From NCBI GenBank assembly GCA_937885015.1, contig CALAAS010000026.1, positions 124,001 through 188,000 of the forward strand: a stretch of DNA of 64,000 nt. Direction: 5' to 3'. This document shows, in pieces, positions 25,780 to 35,045 of this stretch (the first letter of the stretch is position 1; each line of letters opens with the position of its first letter). This DNA is from an uncultured Clostridium sp. (lineage in GTDB: Bacteria; Bacillota; Clostridia; Lachnospirales; Lachnospiraceae). A program made the translations under genes and the position numbers. The notes under the pieces are model-generated. The model did not search any database and was not told the DNA's origin. It saw only the letters and a program-made list of their open reading frames with translations.

Positions 25780-25846
25780 CGGTCTCATCCTCCTGTCTGT
25801 CCTTTTTATATCATATTCTCCGCGCGAAGATCTGTCTCCCGCGAAA

Positions 25847-26434
25847 TTAAACACCTGGAACTGAAGACGTTGCCCGTGCCACTGCCTCCTCGCCGAACAC
25901 ACGGCGGCACAGTTCCACGTATTCCCGGTACTCCGCTGTTCCCTCAAACTCTCGCAAAAGTCCAATCATGGAAGTGTAATACCAGGCATGTTTTTCTTTT
26001 TCTTTTACATTAAACCTCTCCCAGATCCGCTCTCCCACCAGCATATAATCTCTGGCTGTGGTCCGAATATTGCTCAGCTTATCCGCCAACGTCAGGATGC
26101 GGATATCATGACTGGCATTCTTTAAATGCTCCAGCGTCCGGCTTTTCCGCTCCAGCCATGTCTTCGTCTTATCTTCACTCTCCTCAGCCACCAGATCTGC
26201 AACCCGCCTGCCAAACCGTACCAAAAGTTCCTCGTAGGTGACCCCCGCATCCTCCATCGTGTCGTGAAGAAGGGCCGCCTCGATCAGCTCCTCATCGTCC
26301 GTTATTAAGCCAACAATAACCGCTGCCTCCAGCGGATGCGTAATATACGGGACATTCGTGCCCTTTCTTACCGCTCCGTGATGTGCCTTCTCCGCAAATC
26401 TTGCTGCCTCAATGATTGCCGCCTTTTTTGTCAT
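25847..26434 (-). CDS. HD-domain alarmone hydrolase-like protein
   Basis: A 195-residue HD phosphohydrolase close to the hydrolase half of RelA/SpoT proteins and to Mesh1. GAVRKGTNVPYITHPLEAA, ALLHDTMEDAGVTYEEL and LADKLSNIR are the Mn2+ and (p)ppGpp-binding regions. It lacks synthetase, TGS and ACT domains, so it would be a small alarmone hydrolase; the substrate is inferred. The ATG at 26434 follows AGAGAGGA. It starts 28 bp after the MscS gene. Confidence 0.85.
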   Translation of the reverse strand: MTKKAAIIEAARFAEKAHHGAVRKGTNVPYITHPLEAAVIVGLITDDEELIEAALLHDTMEDAGVTYEELLVRFGRRVADLVAEESEDKTKTWLERKSRTLEHLKNASHDIRILTLADKLSNIRTTARDYMLVGERIWERFNVKEKEKHAWYYTSMIGLLREFEGTAEYREYVELCRRVFGEEAVARATSSVPGV

Positions 26435-26462
26435 GGACTCATCCTCTCTTCCCCGCCGATAT

Positions 26463-27341
26463 TCACTGGGTAATGTGAACATCCAGCTGATTAAACGGTA
26501 TCTCAATTCCTGTTTCATCAAATGTCAATTTGATCTTTTCCAGAATATCCCAGCGCGTTGTCCAGTAATCTTCTGCTGTAACCCAGCCGCGCGCTCCCAA
26601 CACCACGGCGCTTTCATCCAGACTGTCCACGTAGACGGTAATTCCTCTGTCATTGATAACGGCCGGATGCTCCTTATAAATCGTTTCCAGAATACTCTTG
26701 GCCCGCTTCAGATCTGCCCGGTATCCGATTCCCACCTTCAGATCCAGCCGCCGATATTCCATAGCCGTCACGTTGGTGACGGTGGAATTGGAAAGCTTTC
26801 CATTTGGAATGGTGATCGCCTTATTGTCAATGGTCATCAGCGTGGTATACACCAGTCCCACCATGGAGACCGTCCCTTCGCCCTCCGGGCAGATAATATA
26901 ATCCCCCACCCGATACGGTTTCATCACCAGAATCAGCACACCACCGGCAAAGTTCTCCAGGCTGCCCTGGAGCGCCAGGCTGAGAGCCAGTCCGGCAGCA
27001 CCCAGCACCGCCACGATGGAGGCGCTGTCCACTCCCAGCTGTCCGGCGATGATAAACACCAGGAATATATTCAGGCTGAACTCCAGAAGCGCCCGCAGGA
27101 ACCGCGCCACCCCCACGTCGATATCTGCCCGCTCCAGGGAACGGTTCATCATTTTTTTGATGACACCGATTATCTTTCGGCCAATCAGAAAAATAACCAG
27201 CGCCAGAAGGAGCTTTCCTCCCATAGACAGAAGCCATGGGCCCACTTTGGCAGCCACCATAGCCAACGCATCCATATTTACCTCCGGTGTCTCCGCCAAC
27301 GCATCCACCAACTCCTTAAGCTCCCCGCCCGTTGCTTCCAA
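26463..27341 (-). CDS. MscS-family mechanosensitive channel
   Basis: A 292-residue small-conductance channel that opens on membrane stretch during hypo-osmotic shock. Three helices span residues 30-125, the pore helix reading VLGAAGLALSLALQG with the usual Ala/Gly ridge, followed by the beta domain (GDYIICPEGEGTVSMVGL) and a C-terminal domain ending IPFNQLDVHI. The start is a TTG at 27341 with GGGAGG 8 nt upstream; the nearest in-frame ATG is 21 codons later and has none. Confidence 0.92.
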   Translation of the reverse strand: MEATGGELKELVDALAETPEVNMDALAMVAAKVGPWLLSMGGKLLLALVIFLIGRKIIGVIKKMMNRSLERADIDVGVARFLRALLEFSLNIFLVFIIAGQLGVDSASIVAVLGAAGLALSLALQGSLENFAGGVLILVMKPYRVGDYIICPEGEGTVSMVGLVYTTLMTIDNKAITIPNGKLSNSTVTNVTAMEYRRLDLKVGIGYRADLKRAKSILETIYKEHPAVINDRGITVYVDSLDESAVVLGARGWVTAEDYWTTRWDILEKIKLTFDETGIEIPFNQLDVHITQ

Positions 27342-27429
27342 ACGCTCCGCCTCCCATCATATAAAGTCAGGAGAGGATGTTGCAAACATCCGAAGCTCCC
27401 GGTTTTGCGCCACCCTCTTTTTCTCTCCT

Positions 27430-29841
27430 TTATTTGGTTTCTTTTTTCGTTTCAATGCCATCCTTCTTCTGGGTAAAAGGAAGCTTGATAATTTTCCCCG
27501 CCGCCTTCACTGCCTCGCTTTTCTTTGCAGCTGCTTTTGAAGCCGTCTTTCTGGTCGTCCCAGTCTTTTCTGTCCCTGCTTTTGCTCCGTTTTTTCCCGT
27601 TTTCTGCCGTTTTTCCGGCGTGCATGTAAAGACGCAGACGCCCAGCGGCGGAAGCTGAATGGTAATTGACTCCTGCTTTCCGTCACATTCAGCTGCTCTG
27701 GATGCCTTTACCCGCGCATTTCCCAAGCCGCTGCCGCCAAACCGTACGGCATCACTGCAGAAAATCTCTTTATATTTTCCTTCAAAAGGAACACCCACCT
27801 GATATTTCGCGTGGTGTACCGGAGCGAAGTTGCAGACAAACAGAAGCGTCTCCTCCTCTGAGCGGCGCAGGAACGCCACAATATTATTGGCAGAATCCAT
27901 GCAGTTGATCCACTCAAACCCCTCCGGCTGATAATCCTCCCGGTACAGAGCCGGATGGCTGCGGTACAGGCGATTCAGCTCTTTCACATATTCCTGCATC
28001 TGGCTGTGGATGGGATACTTAAGAAGATTCCACTCCACTCCCTTCTCCTCGCTCCACTCATCCATCTGTGCAAAGTCCTGACCCATAAACAGAAGCTTTT
28101 TGCCCGGATGCCCCATCATAAAGCCATACGCTGTCCGCAGATTGGCAAATTTATCCTCCATCGTCTGCCCCGGCATCTTGTTGACCAGAGAGCCTTTCCC
28201 ATGCACCACCTCATCATGGGAAAATACCAGCACAAAATCCTCGCTGTAAGCATAAATCATGCTAAAGGTCAGCTCATTGTAATGGTGGCACCGGAAAAAG
28301 GGATCCTGCTGCATATAACCCAGGAAATCATTCATCCAACCCATATTCCACTTATAATCAAATCCCAGGCCGCCGCCCTTTACGTCTCCTGTGATCTTCG
28401 GCCAGGCAGTAGACTCCTCCGCAATGAGAATCGCGCCGTCCTTTCTCCCCTTAAAAACGGAATTCAGGTGTTTTAAAAACTCCACAGCCTCCAGGTTCTC
28501 ATGGCCTCCATAAATGTTTGCCACCCACTCGCCCGGATTTTTCCCGTAATCAAGATACAGCATAGAGGCCACCGCATCAAACCGGATTCCATCTGCATGA
28601 TAACGGTCTGCCCAAAACATGGCATTGGCAATCAGAAAATTGGAAACTCCCGGCCGACCATAATTATAGATCAGCGTTCCCCAGTGAGGATGGGCCCCCT
28701 GACGCGGATCCTGATGCTCATATACACAGCTTCCGTCAAACTGCGCCATCCCCCAGGCATCTCTGGGAAAATGTGCAGGTACCCAGTCCAGAATCACACC
28801 AATTCCCTGACTATGCATATAATCCATAAAATACATGAAATCATCCGGTGTTCCAAACCGGCTGGTGGGAGCATAGTAACCCGTTACCTGATATCCCCAG
28901 GAGGCATCCAGCGGATGCTCCATAACCGGCATCAGCTCCACATGGGTATATCCCATCTCTTTTACATATTCCGCCAGTTTTACCGCAATCTCCCGATAAT
29001 TGTAAAACTCCGAACCCGCAATATCATTGCCCGACGCATCCTGCTCCAGCGGCTTCCGCATCCAGGAACCCAGATGCACCTCATAAATCGCCATGGGTTC
29101 CCTCTTGGTGTCCGTCCCGGCCCGCCGTTCCATCCAGTCCTCATCCGCCCACTGGTATTCGTTCAGATCCCAGACAACCGATGCTGTCCTTGGACGCAGC
29201 TCCGCAAAATTGGCATAAGGATCCGCCTTCAGGGCCGGATCGCCGTTTTTAAACTTGATTTCATATTTATAGAGTGCCCCCTTCTTAACTCCAGGAATAA
29301 AAATCTCAAAAATCCCCGAGTCTCCCAGGCGCCGCATCTGATGTCGGCGGCCATCCCAGAGGTTAAAATCTCCCACTACACTGACCCGCATGGCACAGGG
29401 AGCCCAGACTGCAAAATAGACACCGTCTACCCCCTTAATCGTCATCGGGTGTGCGCCCATCTTATTATAGATCGTATAGTGAATTCCTGCCTTGAACTTC
29501 TTCAGGTCAGCATCCGAAAACTGGGGCGCATAGGAATAGGGGTCGTGAATCTCGCCCAACGTTCCGTTATCATAAAACACCTGAAGCGTATAGTCTGCCA
29601 GAGTCTTTCTCGGAACCAGTACGGCAAAAAAGCCGGCATCATCCGCCATCTCCATGGGAAACTGTTTCCCGGTCGAAGCCAGCTTGACTGTAATCGCGCG
29701 GGCCGTCGGAATAAATGCCTGCACCAGCATACCAACCGGCGTCATATGCGCTCCCAGCATGCGGTGCGGGTCTGCAGACTCCGAGTAGACAATCTCCTCA
29801 ATTCCCGCCCAGTCCATAAGATCGTATAATGTTTTATCCAT
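27430..29841 (-). CDS. glgB: 1,4-alpha-glucan branching enzyme with a Lys/Ala-rich tail
   Basis: An 803-residue GH13 enzyme that makes alpha-1,6 branches in glycogen. Two N-terminal carbohydrate-binding modules (about 15-105 and 110-215) precede the barrel, with DWVPAHFPRD, nucleophile Asp in GIRFDAVASM, acid/base Glu in LIAEESTAWP, and SHDEVVHGKGSL. The usual enzyme ends near residue 740 at CVFTCTPEKRQ; here about 60 more residues follow, rich in Lys and Ala (SKAAAKKSEAVKAAGK). MalQ at 5.1 kb may act on the same glucan. The promoter is at 29879-29907. Confidence 0.95.
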   Translation of the reverse strand: MDKTLYDLMDWAGIEEIVYSESADPHRMLGAHMTPVGMLVQAFIPTARAITVKLASTGKQFPMEMADDAGFFAVLVPRKTLADYTLQVFYDNGTLGEIHDPYSYAPQFSDADLKKFKAGIHYTIYNKMGAHPMTIKGVDGVYFAVWAPCAMRVSVVGDFNLWDGRRHQMRRLGDSGIFEIFIPGVKKGALYKYEIKFKNGDPALKADPYANFAELRPRTASVVWDLNEYQWADEDWMERRAGTDTKREPMAIYEVHLGSWMRKPLEQDASGNDIAGSEFYNYREIAVKLAEYVKEMGYTHVELMPVMEHPLDASWGYQVTGYYAPTSRFGTPDDFMYFMDYMHSQGIGVILDWVPAHFPRDAWGMAQFDGSCVYEHQDPRQGAHPHWGTLIYNYGRPGVSNFLIANAMFWADRYHADGIRFDAVASMLYLDYGKNPGEWVANIYGGHENLEAVEFLKHLNSVFKGRKDGAILIAEESTAWPKITGDVKGGGLGFDYKWNMGWMNDFLGYMQQDPFFRCHHYNELTFSMIYAYSEDFVLVFSHDEVVHGKGSLVNKMPGQTMEDKFANLRTAYGFMMGHPGKKLLFMGQDFAQMDEWSEEKGVEWNLLKYPIHSQMQEYVKELNRLYRSHPALYREDYQPEGFEWINCMDSANNIVAFLRRSEEETLLFVCNFAPVHHAKYQVGVPFEGKYKEIFCSDAVRFGGSGLGNARVKASRAAECDGKQESITIQLPPLGVCVFTCTPEKRQKTGKNGAKAGTEKTGTTRKTASKAAAKKSEAVKAAGKIIKLPFTQKKDGIETKKETK

Positions 29842-29878
29842 AAATACGCCCCCTTATTTTCCCTTGTGTTTTAGCTAC

Positions 29879-29907
29879 ATTCTAACATCCAATATTCAAT
29901 AATACAA
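29879..29907 (-). promoter_or_regulatory. Promoter of glgB
   Basis: TTGTAT and TAGAAT on the minus strand, 17 bp apart, 38 bp before the glgB ATG. It is divergent from the signal peptidase promoter. Confidence 0.6.
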
Positions 29908-29987
29908 TCATTTTAAAGGATTTGTCCCCTTTTTTGGCAACTGGCCCGGAAAGCGGATCCTTAAATGTGAAATTTCTTTAAAATATC

Positions 29988-30016
29988 TTGCTAAATCAAA
30001 AAAACTCATATACACT
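29988..30016 (+). promoter_or_regulatory. Promoter of the signal peptidase gene
   Basis: TTGCTA at 29988-29993 and TACACT at 30011-30016, spaced 17 bp, 39 bp before the ATG at 30055. Confidence 0.5.
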
Positions 30017-30054
30017 AGTATATTGCAAATGAGACAAACCAGACAGGAGATACC

Positions 30055-30816
30055 ATGGATTATAAAGAAGAAAAACAAAAAGGACGGGAAACCCACACTT
30101 CCCCTGCCCTGGACAACCTGGATGAAATGCTGAAACAACTGCAGGAAGGTTCCATCGGCATCAATCAGCCAGAGTCCCAGGCTGGAGAAAACAGCAGCGA
30201 ACCCGACGGCTCCCCGGTTCCGGAGTCAGATTCAGTATCAACTTTAAACTCTTCTCCCGGGCAGAGCCGGAAAAAAGAACCCCTGAACTGGAAAAAAGAA
30301 CTTCTGAGCTGGGTTCAGGTTCTTGTCACCGCAGCTGTCATTGCCTTCCTGATCAACCGTTTTATCATTGCCAACAGCCGGGTCCCCACCCCTTCAATGG
30401 TGCCCACTATCATGGCAGGAGACCGGATCATCGGCTCCCGGTTAAGCTATCAGTTTGGGGAACCGCAGCGGGGCGATATTGCCATTTTCGTCTATCCCGA
30501 TGATGAAGCCAGGGGGATTACTACCTATTATGTAAAAAGAATCATCGGCCTGCCCGGCGACACCGTAGATATCATAAACGGTCAGGTCTATCTGAACGGC
30601 TCTCAGACACCGCTGGAGGAACCATATCTCAATGAGGCCATGGAGCCGGAACCTCCACAGCACTATGAAGTGCCAGAGGACTCCTATTTTATGATGGGCG
30701 ATAACCGCAACAATTCCAACGACTCGCGCCGCTGGAACAATAAATACGTAAAGCGCGACAAAATCATTGCCAAGGTGCTGTTCCAGTACTTCCCCAAAAT
30801 ACAGAAACTGAACTAG
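30055..30816 (+). CDS. lepB: Signal peptidase I with a long cytoplasmic extension
   Basis: A 253-residue S26 peptidase that removes signal peptides from exported proteins. After about 85 polar residues one membrane helix (LLSWVQVLVTAAVIAFLINR) is followed by the catalytic Ser in VPTPSMVPTI and Lys in YYVKRIIGLPGD; MMGDNRNNSNDSRRW is Box E. Most family members have only 5-20 residues before the helix, so the extension is unusual. AGGAG precedes the ATG by 6 nt. The aspartokinase gene follows 42 bp later and may share its promoter. Confidence 0.93.
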   Translation: MDYKEEKQKGRETHTSPALDNLDEMLKQLQEGSIGINQPESQAGENSSEPDGSPVPESDSVSTLNSSPGQSRKKEPLNWKKELLSWVQVLVTAAVIAFLINRFIIANSRVPTPSMVPTIMAGDRIIGSRLSYQFGEPQRGDIAIFVYPDDEARGITTYYVKRIIGLPGDTVDIINGQVYLNGSQTPLEEPYLNEAMEPEPPQHYEVPEDSYFMMGDNRNNSNDSRRWNNKYVKRDKIIAKVLFQYFPKIQKLN

Positions 30817-30858
30817 CCATCTTCCAATAAGACGATATTTTCACAACAGGAGGAACTT

Positions 30859-32178
30859 ATGAAAAAAGTAGTAAAATTCGGCGGCAGCTCCCTTGCCAGC
30901 GCGAAACAGTTTAAAAAGGTCGGCGACATCATCCGCCAGGATAAAGCCAGACGGTACGTAATCCCGTCTGCTCCCGGGAAACGCAGCAAAACCGATGAAA
31001 AAGTAACCGATATGCTCTACGCCTGCTACGATGCGGCAGCCTCCGGAACCGGTTACGGAAAAATGCTGACCCGGATCAAGGAGCGCTACGAACAGATTAT
31101 CGAAGGCCTTGACCTGAATCTGAATCTGGATTATGAATTTCAGACCATTGAAAAAAATTTCATCGCAAAAATGGGACGCGACTATGCCGCCTCCCGCGGA
31201 GAATATTTAAACGGCATCATCATGTCCCACTATCTGGGTTATGAATTTATTGACGCAGCAGAGGTCATCTTTTTTGACGACAACGGCGTTTTCCTCTCTG
31301 AAAAGACCAATGAAGAGCTTTCACAGCGTCTGGCCCACACAGACCGGGCCGTAATTCCTGGTTTCTATGGTTCCAAACCAGACGGCTCCATCCATACCTT
31401 TTCCCGTGGCGGCTCCGACATTACCGGCTCCATCGTGGCACGGGCCATCCATGCTGATCTCTATGAAAACTGGACGGATGTTTCCGGTTTTCTGGTAACG
31501 GATCCAAACCTGGTGGAAAATCCGGTCCCCATCGAAACCATTACTTACAAAGAACTGCGCGAGCTGTCTTACATGGGTGCCAGCGTGCTCCACGAGGAGG
31601 CTATTTTCCCGGTCCGCCGAGAGGGTATCCCCATCAATATCCGCAACACCAATAAGCCGGATGATCCCGGCACACTGATTGTAGAGAGCACCTGCCGCAA
31701 GCCGAAATACGTCATTACCGGTATCGCCGGCAAAAAAGGATTCTGCTCCATCAACATCGAAAAAGCTATGATGAATGCAGAAATCGGGTTTGGGAGAAAG
31801 GTTCTGGATGTCTTCGAAAAGTACGGCATCTCCTTTGAGCACATGCCATCCGGCATCGATACCATGACCATTTTCGTGCATCAGTCTGAATTCGAAGAGT
31901 TTGAGCAGTCTGTTATCGCCGGAATCCATCGGGCTGTACAGCCGGATTCCATTGATCTGGAATCTGATCTGGCACTGATCGCTGTTGTCGGCCGCGGAAT
32001 GAAGTCCGCCCGCGGGACAGCTGGTCGGATTTTCTCCGCTCTGGCCCATGCCCGGGTCAACGTCAAAATGATTGACCAGGGATCCAGCGAACTGAACATC
32101 ATCATCGGCGTCAAAAATGCAGACTTTGAACCGGCTGTAAAGGCAATTTACGATATTTTCATTACCGCAGAACTTTAA
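30859..32178 (+). CDS. lysC: Aspartate kinase
   Basis: A 439-residue monofunctional aspartokinase, the first step to lysine, threonine and methionine. The kinase domain opens KKVVKFGGSSLAS, with SRGGSDITGSI in the middle, and two ACT domains begin near residue 295 (ITGIAGKKGFCSINIEK and LIAVVGRGMKSARG) for feedback binding. It lacks a homoserine dehydrogenase part. Which amino acid inhibits it is not evident. AGGAGG lies 6 nt upstream. No lysine riboswitch was seen in the 42-bp gap. Confidence 0.93.
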   Translation: MKKVVKFGGSSLASAKQFKKVGDIIRQDKARRYVIPSAPGKRSKTDEKVTDMLYACYDAAASGTGYGKMLTRIKERYEQIIEGLDLNLNLDYEFQTIEKNFIAKMGRDYAASRGEYLNGIIMSHYLGYEFIDAAEVIFFDDNGVFLSEKTNEELSQRLAHTDRAVIPGFYGSKPDGSIHTFSRGGSDITGSIVARAIHADLYENWTDVSGFLVTDPNLVENPVPIETITYKELRELSYMGASVLHEEAIFPVRREGIPINIRNTNKPDDPGTLIVESTCRKPKYVITGIAGKKGFCSINIEKAMMNAEIGFGRKVLDVFEKYGISFEHMPSGIDTMTIFVHQSEFEEFEQSVIAGIHRAVQPDSIDLESDLALIAVVGRGMKSARGTAGRIFSALAHARVNVKMIDQGSSELNIIIGVKNADFEPAVKAIYDIFITAEL

Positions 32179-32205
32179 TCCTCTGATATGGCTCACACAT
32201 AGCAA

Positions 32206-32400
32206 AAAAATGTGCGCCTTGGCGCACACCCGCGCCGAGTGCGCATAATCGTGTTTTTTGTTTGATAGGAAAGGAACTTTCCTATCAAACAAAAAAGAAG
32301 CTCGCTCGCGAGCTTCTCCGCCTGCGGCGGATCGCTTTTGCGGCAAAGTTCCTTTCTGCCGCATGGCGATCCCCACGGAGCGTTTTTTATTTCATAGGAC
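32206..32400. repeat. Mosaic of five hairpins between convergent genes
   Basis: Five back-to-back inverted repeats: 32211-32228 (TGTGCGCC/GGCGCACA), 32254-32296 (perfect 20-bp stem, GAA loop), 32297-32316 (GAAGCTCG/CGAGCTTC), 32317-32331 (TCCGCC/GGCGGA) and 32340-32362 (GCGGCA/TGCCGC). The right end, 32361-32400, matches 3226-3264. The T-run plus GATAGGA at 32254 and T-run plus CATAGGA at 32383 bound the element. It probably ends both transcripts, but the shared, modular structure suggests a dispersed repeat. Confidence 0.7.
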
Positions 32401-32408
32401 GCATTTTC

Positions 32409-34106
32409 CTACTCTGCCTTTTCTCCGCTCTTTCTCCACATCAGACATACCTTAAACAAATCTGCCTCCACAGAGACCTCCATCTCGCCCTTCTGCAGTT
32501 TGGTAAAGCTGCCGGCAATGGCCAGTCCAAGGCCGGATCCTTCTGTGTTGCGGGAGGCATCGCCACGAACAAACCGTTCTGTCAGATCCTGCTCCCCAGA
32601 CAGCTCCGCCGCCGAAATATTTTTCATAGAAATAACAACCTGTTTTTCGTTCTCCTCAATCTCCACATAAGCCCGCGTTCCAGCCAAACCGTATTTTACA
32701 ATATTAACCAGAAGGTTTTCGAAAATTCGGTAAGTCTTATCACTGTCCAAACGCAGAATTACCTTGTGATCCGGCAGCTGAAACCGGAAATCGATTCCCG
32801 ACGACGCGATTTTATCATCCATCTCCAGGCGAACCTGTTTCATCAGGCTGACCACATCCACATCCATCAAATTCAGCGTGACATTGTTGCTGTTTGCCTT
32901 GCTGATTTCAAAAAGATCCTCAATCAGGCTCTTCAGCCGCATGGATTTCTGATCCAGTACCTGAATATATGAATCCCGCTCCTGGGGCGTGATATTCTTT
33001 TCTTTCAGCAAATTCACGTATGTGATAATAGCCGTCAGAGGCGTTTTCAGATCATGGGACACATTGGTAATCAGCTCCGTCTTCATACTCCTGCTTCTTA
33101 CCTCTGCCTCTACTGCCTTCCGGAATCCGCCCTGAATCCTGGCAATTTCTCCCTTTAGGGGTTCAAAGACACCCAGATTTTCCTGAATCTCCACCTCCAG
33201 ATCCCCCTCTGCCATCCGGCCGGCCGCGTCCAGAAGAATTGCATATTTTTCCTGTATATTCCCGTAAATCCGGCGCATCACAAAAAACAGGGCCACCGAG
33301 TAAAGAAAAATCCCAAAAATCCCATAAAACCAAAGCATGCTCATCACCGACAGAGCCAGAAAATTTACCACCACGATTTTTACCATCAGCCTGGTTGGTT
33401 TATCCCGAAAATCCACGGCCTCCACAGCTCTGCAGAGCTTCCTTCCTGCATTTTTTATCCAAAGAAACACGCTTCCCACCAGGGTCCGCTCCTGAAACCA
33501 CCGACGAAATCCCAAAGTAAATACCGATTCCATGCTAATGATCAGCCAACCTTCAAAGACGAACAAAACAAGCCATAAAAGCACATTACATGCCAACACA
33601 ACCCCGCCAGCCCCATCCGGTGAAAACTGCAGGTGCGTCTGCAGCTCCTGAGCGAATTCTCCGGTGACACTGTACCAGACAAATTCCGTCGGCCCGGTCA
33701 TGTAGCTCAATCCTTCCATCACAAAGCAAAACGCCAGGTATCCCACGAAAAGCACAATTTCAAACGGACAGGCCGCCCATTTCCGCTCCGTAAGGCCAAA
33801 GGGCTTTATCAGTCCGACAATAAAGACAGCCAATCCCATCAGGGAAAATGCCGCCATCATAATCCAAATCAGCATATAGCGAAAATGCCAGGTATCCTCG
33901 AAATCGTACCAGGTTCCTCCAATCATGACGCTGTAGCCTGCCGTCTGCCCCTGCTGGACCATCTGCTCTGTAACGGTCCTGGCATCCAGATAGGCCTGTG
34001 TTTTCAGCCAGGGATAGGCTGCCATAACCAGCGTCGTTCCCAGCAGAATTGCTGCAATTAAAATAATCATTCCCAGCCTACGGCTGTTTTTCAATCTTGT
34101 ATCCAA
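32409..34106 (-). CDS. Sensor histidine kinase (two-component system 1)
   Basis: A 565-residue membrane kinase. One N-terminal helix (residues 12-30), an outer segment of about 40 residues, then four to five helices to about residue 295 precede a coiled linker. The phosphoacceptor is in TNVSHDLKTPLTAI (His near 350); the ATPase domain has ENLLVNIVKYG (N box) and EGSGLGLAIAG (G box). No known ligand domain is visible. The gene starts inside the response regulator gene, overlapping it by 29 bp, and ends facing lysC over the hairpin mosaic. Confidence 0.9.
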   Translation of the reverse strand: MDTRLKNSRRLGMIILIAAILLGTTLVMAAYPWLKTQAYLDARTVTEQMVQQGQTAGYSVMIGGTWYDFEDTWHFRYMLIWIMMAAFSLMGLAVFIVGLIKPFGLTERKWAACPFEIVLFVGYLAFCFVMEGLSYMTGPTEFVWYSVTGEFAQELQTHLQFSPDGAGGVVLACNVLLWLVLFVFEGWLIISMESVFTLGFRRWFQERTLVGSVFLWIKNAGRKLCRAVEAVDFRDKPTRLMVKIVVVNFLALSVMSMLWFYGIFGIFLYSVALFFVMRRIYGNIQEKYAILLDAAGRMAEGDLEVEIQENLGVFEPLKGEIARIQGGFRKAVEAEVRSRSMKTELITNVSHDLKTPLTAIITYVNLLKEKNITPQERDSYIQVLDQKSMRLKSLIEDLFEISKANSNNVTLNLMDVDVVSLMKQVRLEMDDKIASSGIDFRFQLPDHKVILRLDSDKTYRIFENLLVNIVKYGLAGTRAYVEIEENEKQVVISMKNISAAELSGEQDLTERFVRGDASRNTEGSGLGLAIAGSFTKLQKGEMEVSVEADLFKVCLMWRKSGEKAE

Positions 34107-34884
34107 CTCCCCACACCACCTTTAAATATTTTGGTTTTTTCGGATTCAACTCTATTTTCTCCCGGATATTGCGCACATGCACCATAACCGTATCGGTATT
34201 GACCGCTCTCTCGTTCCACACCCGCTCATAAATCTCCTCAGCCGAAAAAACACGCCCCGGATTTCGGATCAGCAATGTCAGAATTTTAAATTCCATGGGC
34301 GTCAGCCGAACCTGGCTTCCGTCTGAAAACACCTCCACCGTTGACTCATTCAGCTCCAGACCTCCCACCCGGTATACCACATCGGCACCGTCAAGGTCAT
34401 CTGTTTCCCGTTCCATCTGGCCTCCTATGACAGATTTCTCCGTAAAGCTCCGGATATTCTCACTTTCCAGACGTCTTTTCTGCCTCTCCAGCAGCTCCAG
34501 AAAGCGCCGATAGCGCCGGAGCTGAGAATTGACCCGCGCCAGCAGCTCCATAGGTGTAAATGGCTTGGTAATATAATCATCCGCCCCCATATTGAGTCCC
34601 ATGATCTTGTCAACCTCTTCTGATTTGGCTGACAGAAAGATAACCGGAAAGTCAAAGGTTTCCCGCAGCTTTACCACCATAGTCACCCCGTCCATCCGCG
34701 GCATCATAATATCCACAATAGCCAGATCTATGCGCTCCTGCTTTAGCACCTCCAAACCTTCCAGGCCGTCTGCGGCCTGAAACACCCGGTATCCCTGTCC
34801 CCGGAGAAAAATCTCGATTCCCTCCCGTATTTCCTTATCATCCTCTACCAGTAAAATTCCAGTTTCTCCTGCCGGTTTCTGCAT
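34078..34884 (-). CDS. Response regulator, OmpR/PhoB family (system 1)
   Basis: A 268-residue regulator. The receiver domain has the acidic pair in LLVEDDKEIRE, phosphoacceptor Asp in VDIMMPRMDG, and Lys in YITKPFTP. A winged HTH begins near residue 170 (VGGLELNES) and ends VVWGVGYKIEKQP. Between them is a charged, helical linker of about 45 residues, longer than the usual 10-15. The ATG at 34884 follows GGGAGAGAGGA; the longer frame starts at GTG. It precedes its kinase. Confidence 0.92.
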   Translation of the reverse strand: MQKPAGETGILLVEDDKEIREGIEIFLRGQGYRVFQAADGLEGLEVLKQERIDLAIVDIMMPRMDGVTMVVKLRETFDFPVIFLSAKSEEVDKIMGLNMGADDYITKPFTPMELLARVNSQLRRYRRFLELLERQKRRLESENIRSFTEKSVIGGQMERETDDLDGADVVYRVGGLELNESTVEVFSDGSQVRLTPMEFKILTLLIRNPGRVFSAEEIYERVWNERAVNTDTVMVHVRNIREKIELNPKKPKYLKVVWGVGYKIEKQP

Positions 34885-35045
34885 GTTCCTCTCTCCCACG
34901 TCTTTATTTTCCTTCGTATTATACTACAAATCCGGCACTCTTCCTCCAGAAGTAAGAGAAAGTTAAGAAATATGCCAGTCAGTGTTACCATCCCGGCAAA
35001 GACCAGTACCAATTCCACATATTGCTGCGTATTCATACTCCGCAT
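34845..35045 (-). CDS. Possible small membrane protein ahead of system 1
   Basis: A 66-codon frame (MRSMNTQQYVELVLVFAG...) with one strong hydrophobic helix (residues 8-33) and a basic, Cys-containing tail, resembling small holin-like toxin or regulatory peptides in layout only. AAAGGGG lies 2 nt upstream and a TATAGT hexamer at 35072-35077 would start transcription about 20 nt before it. It overlaps the response regulator by 40 bp, which weakens the case. Confidence 0.35.
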   Translation of the reverse strand: MRSMNTQQYVELVLVFAGMVTLTGIFLNFLLLLEEECRICSIIRRKIKTWERGTCRNRQEKLEFYW

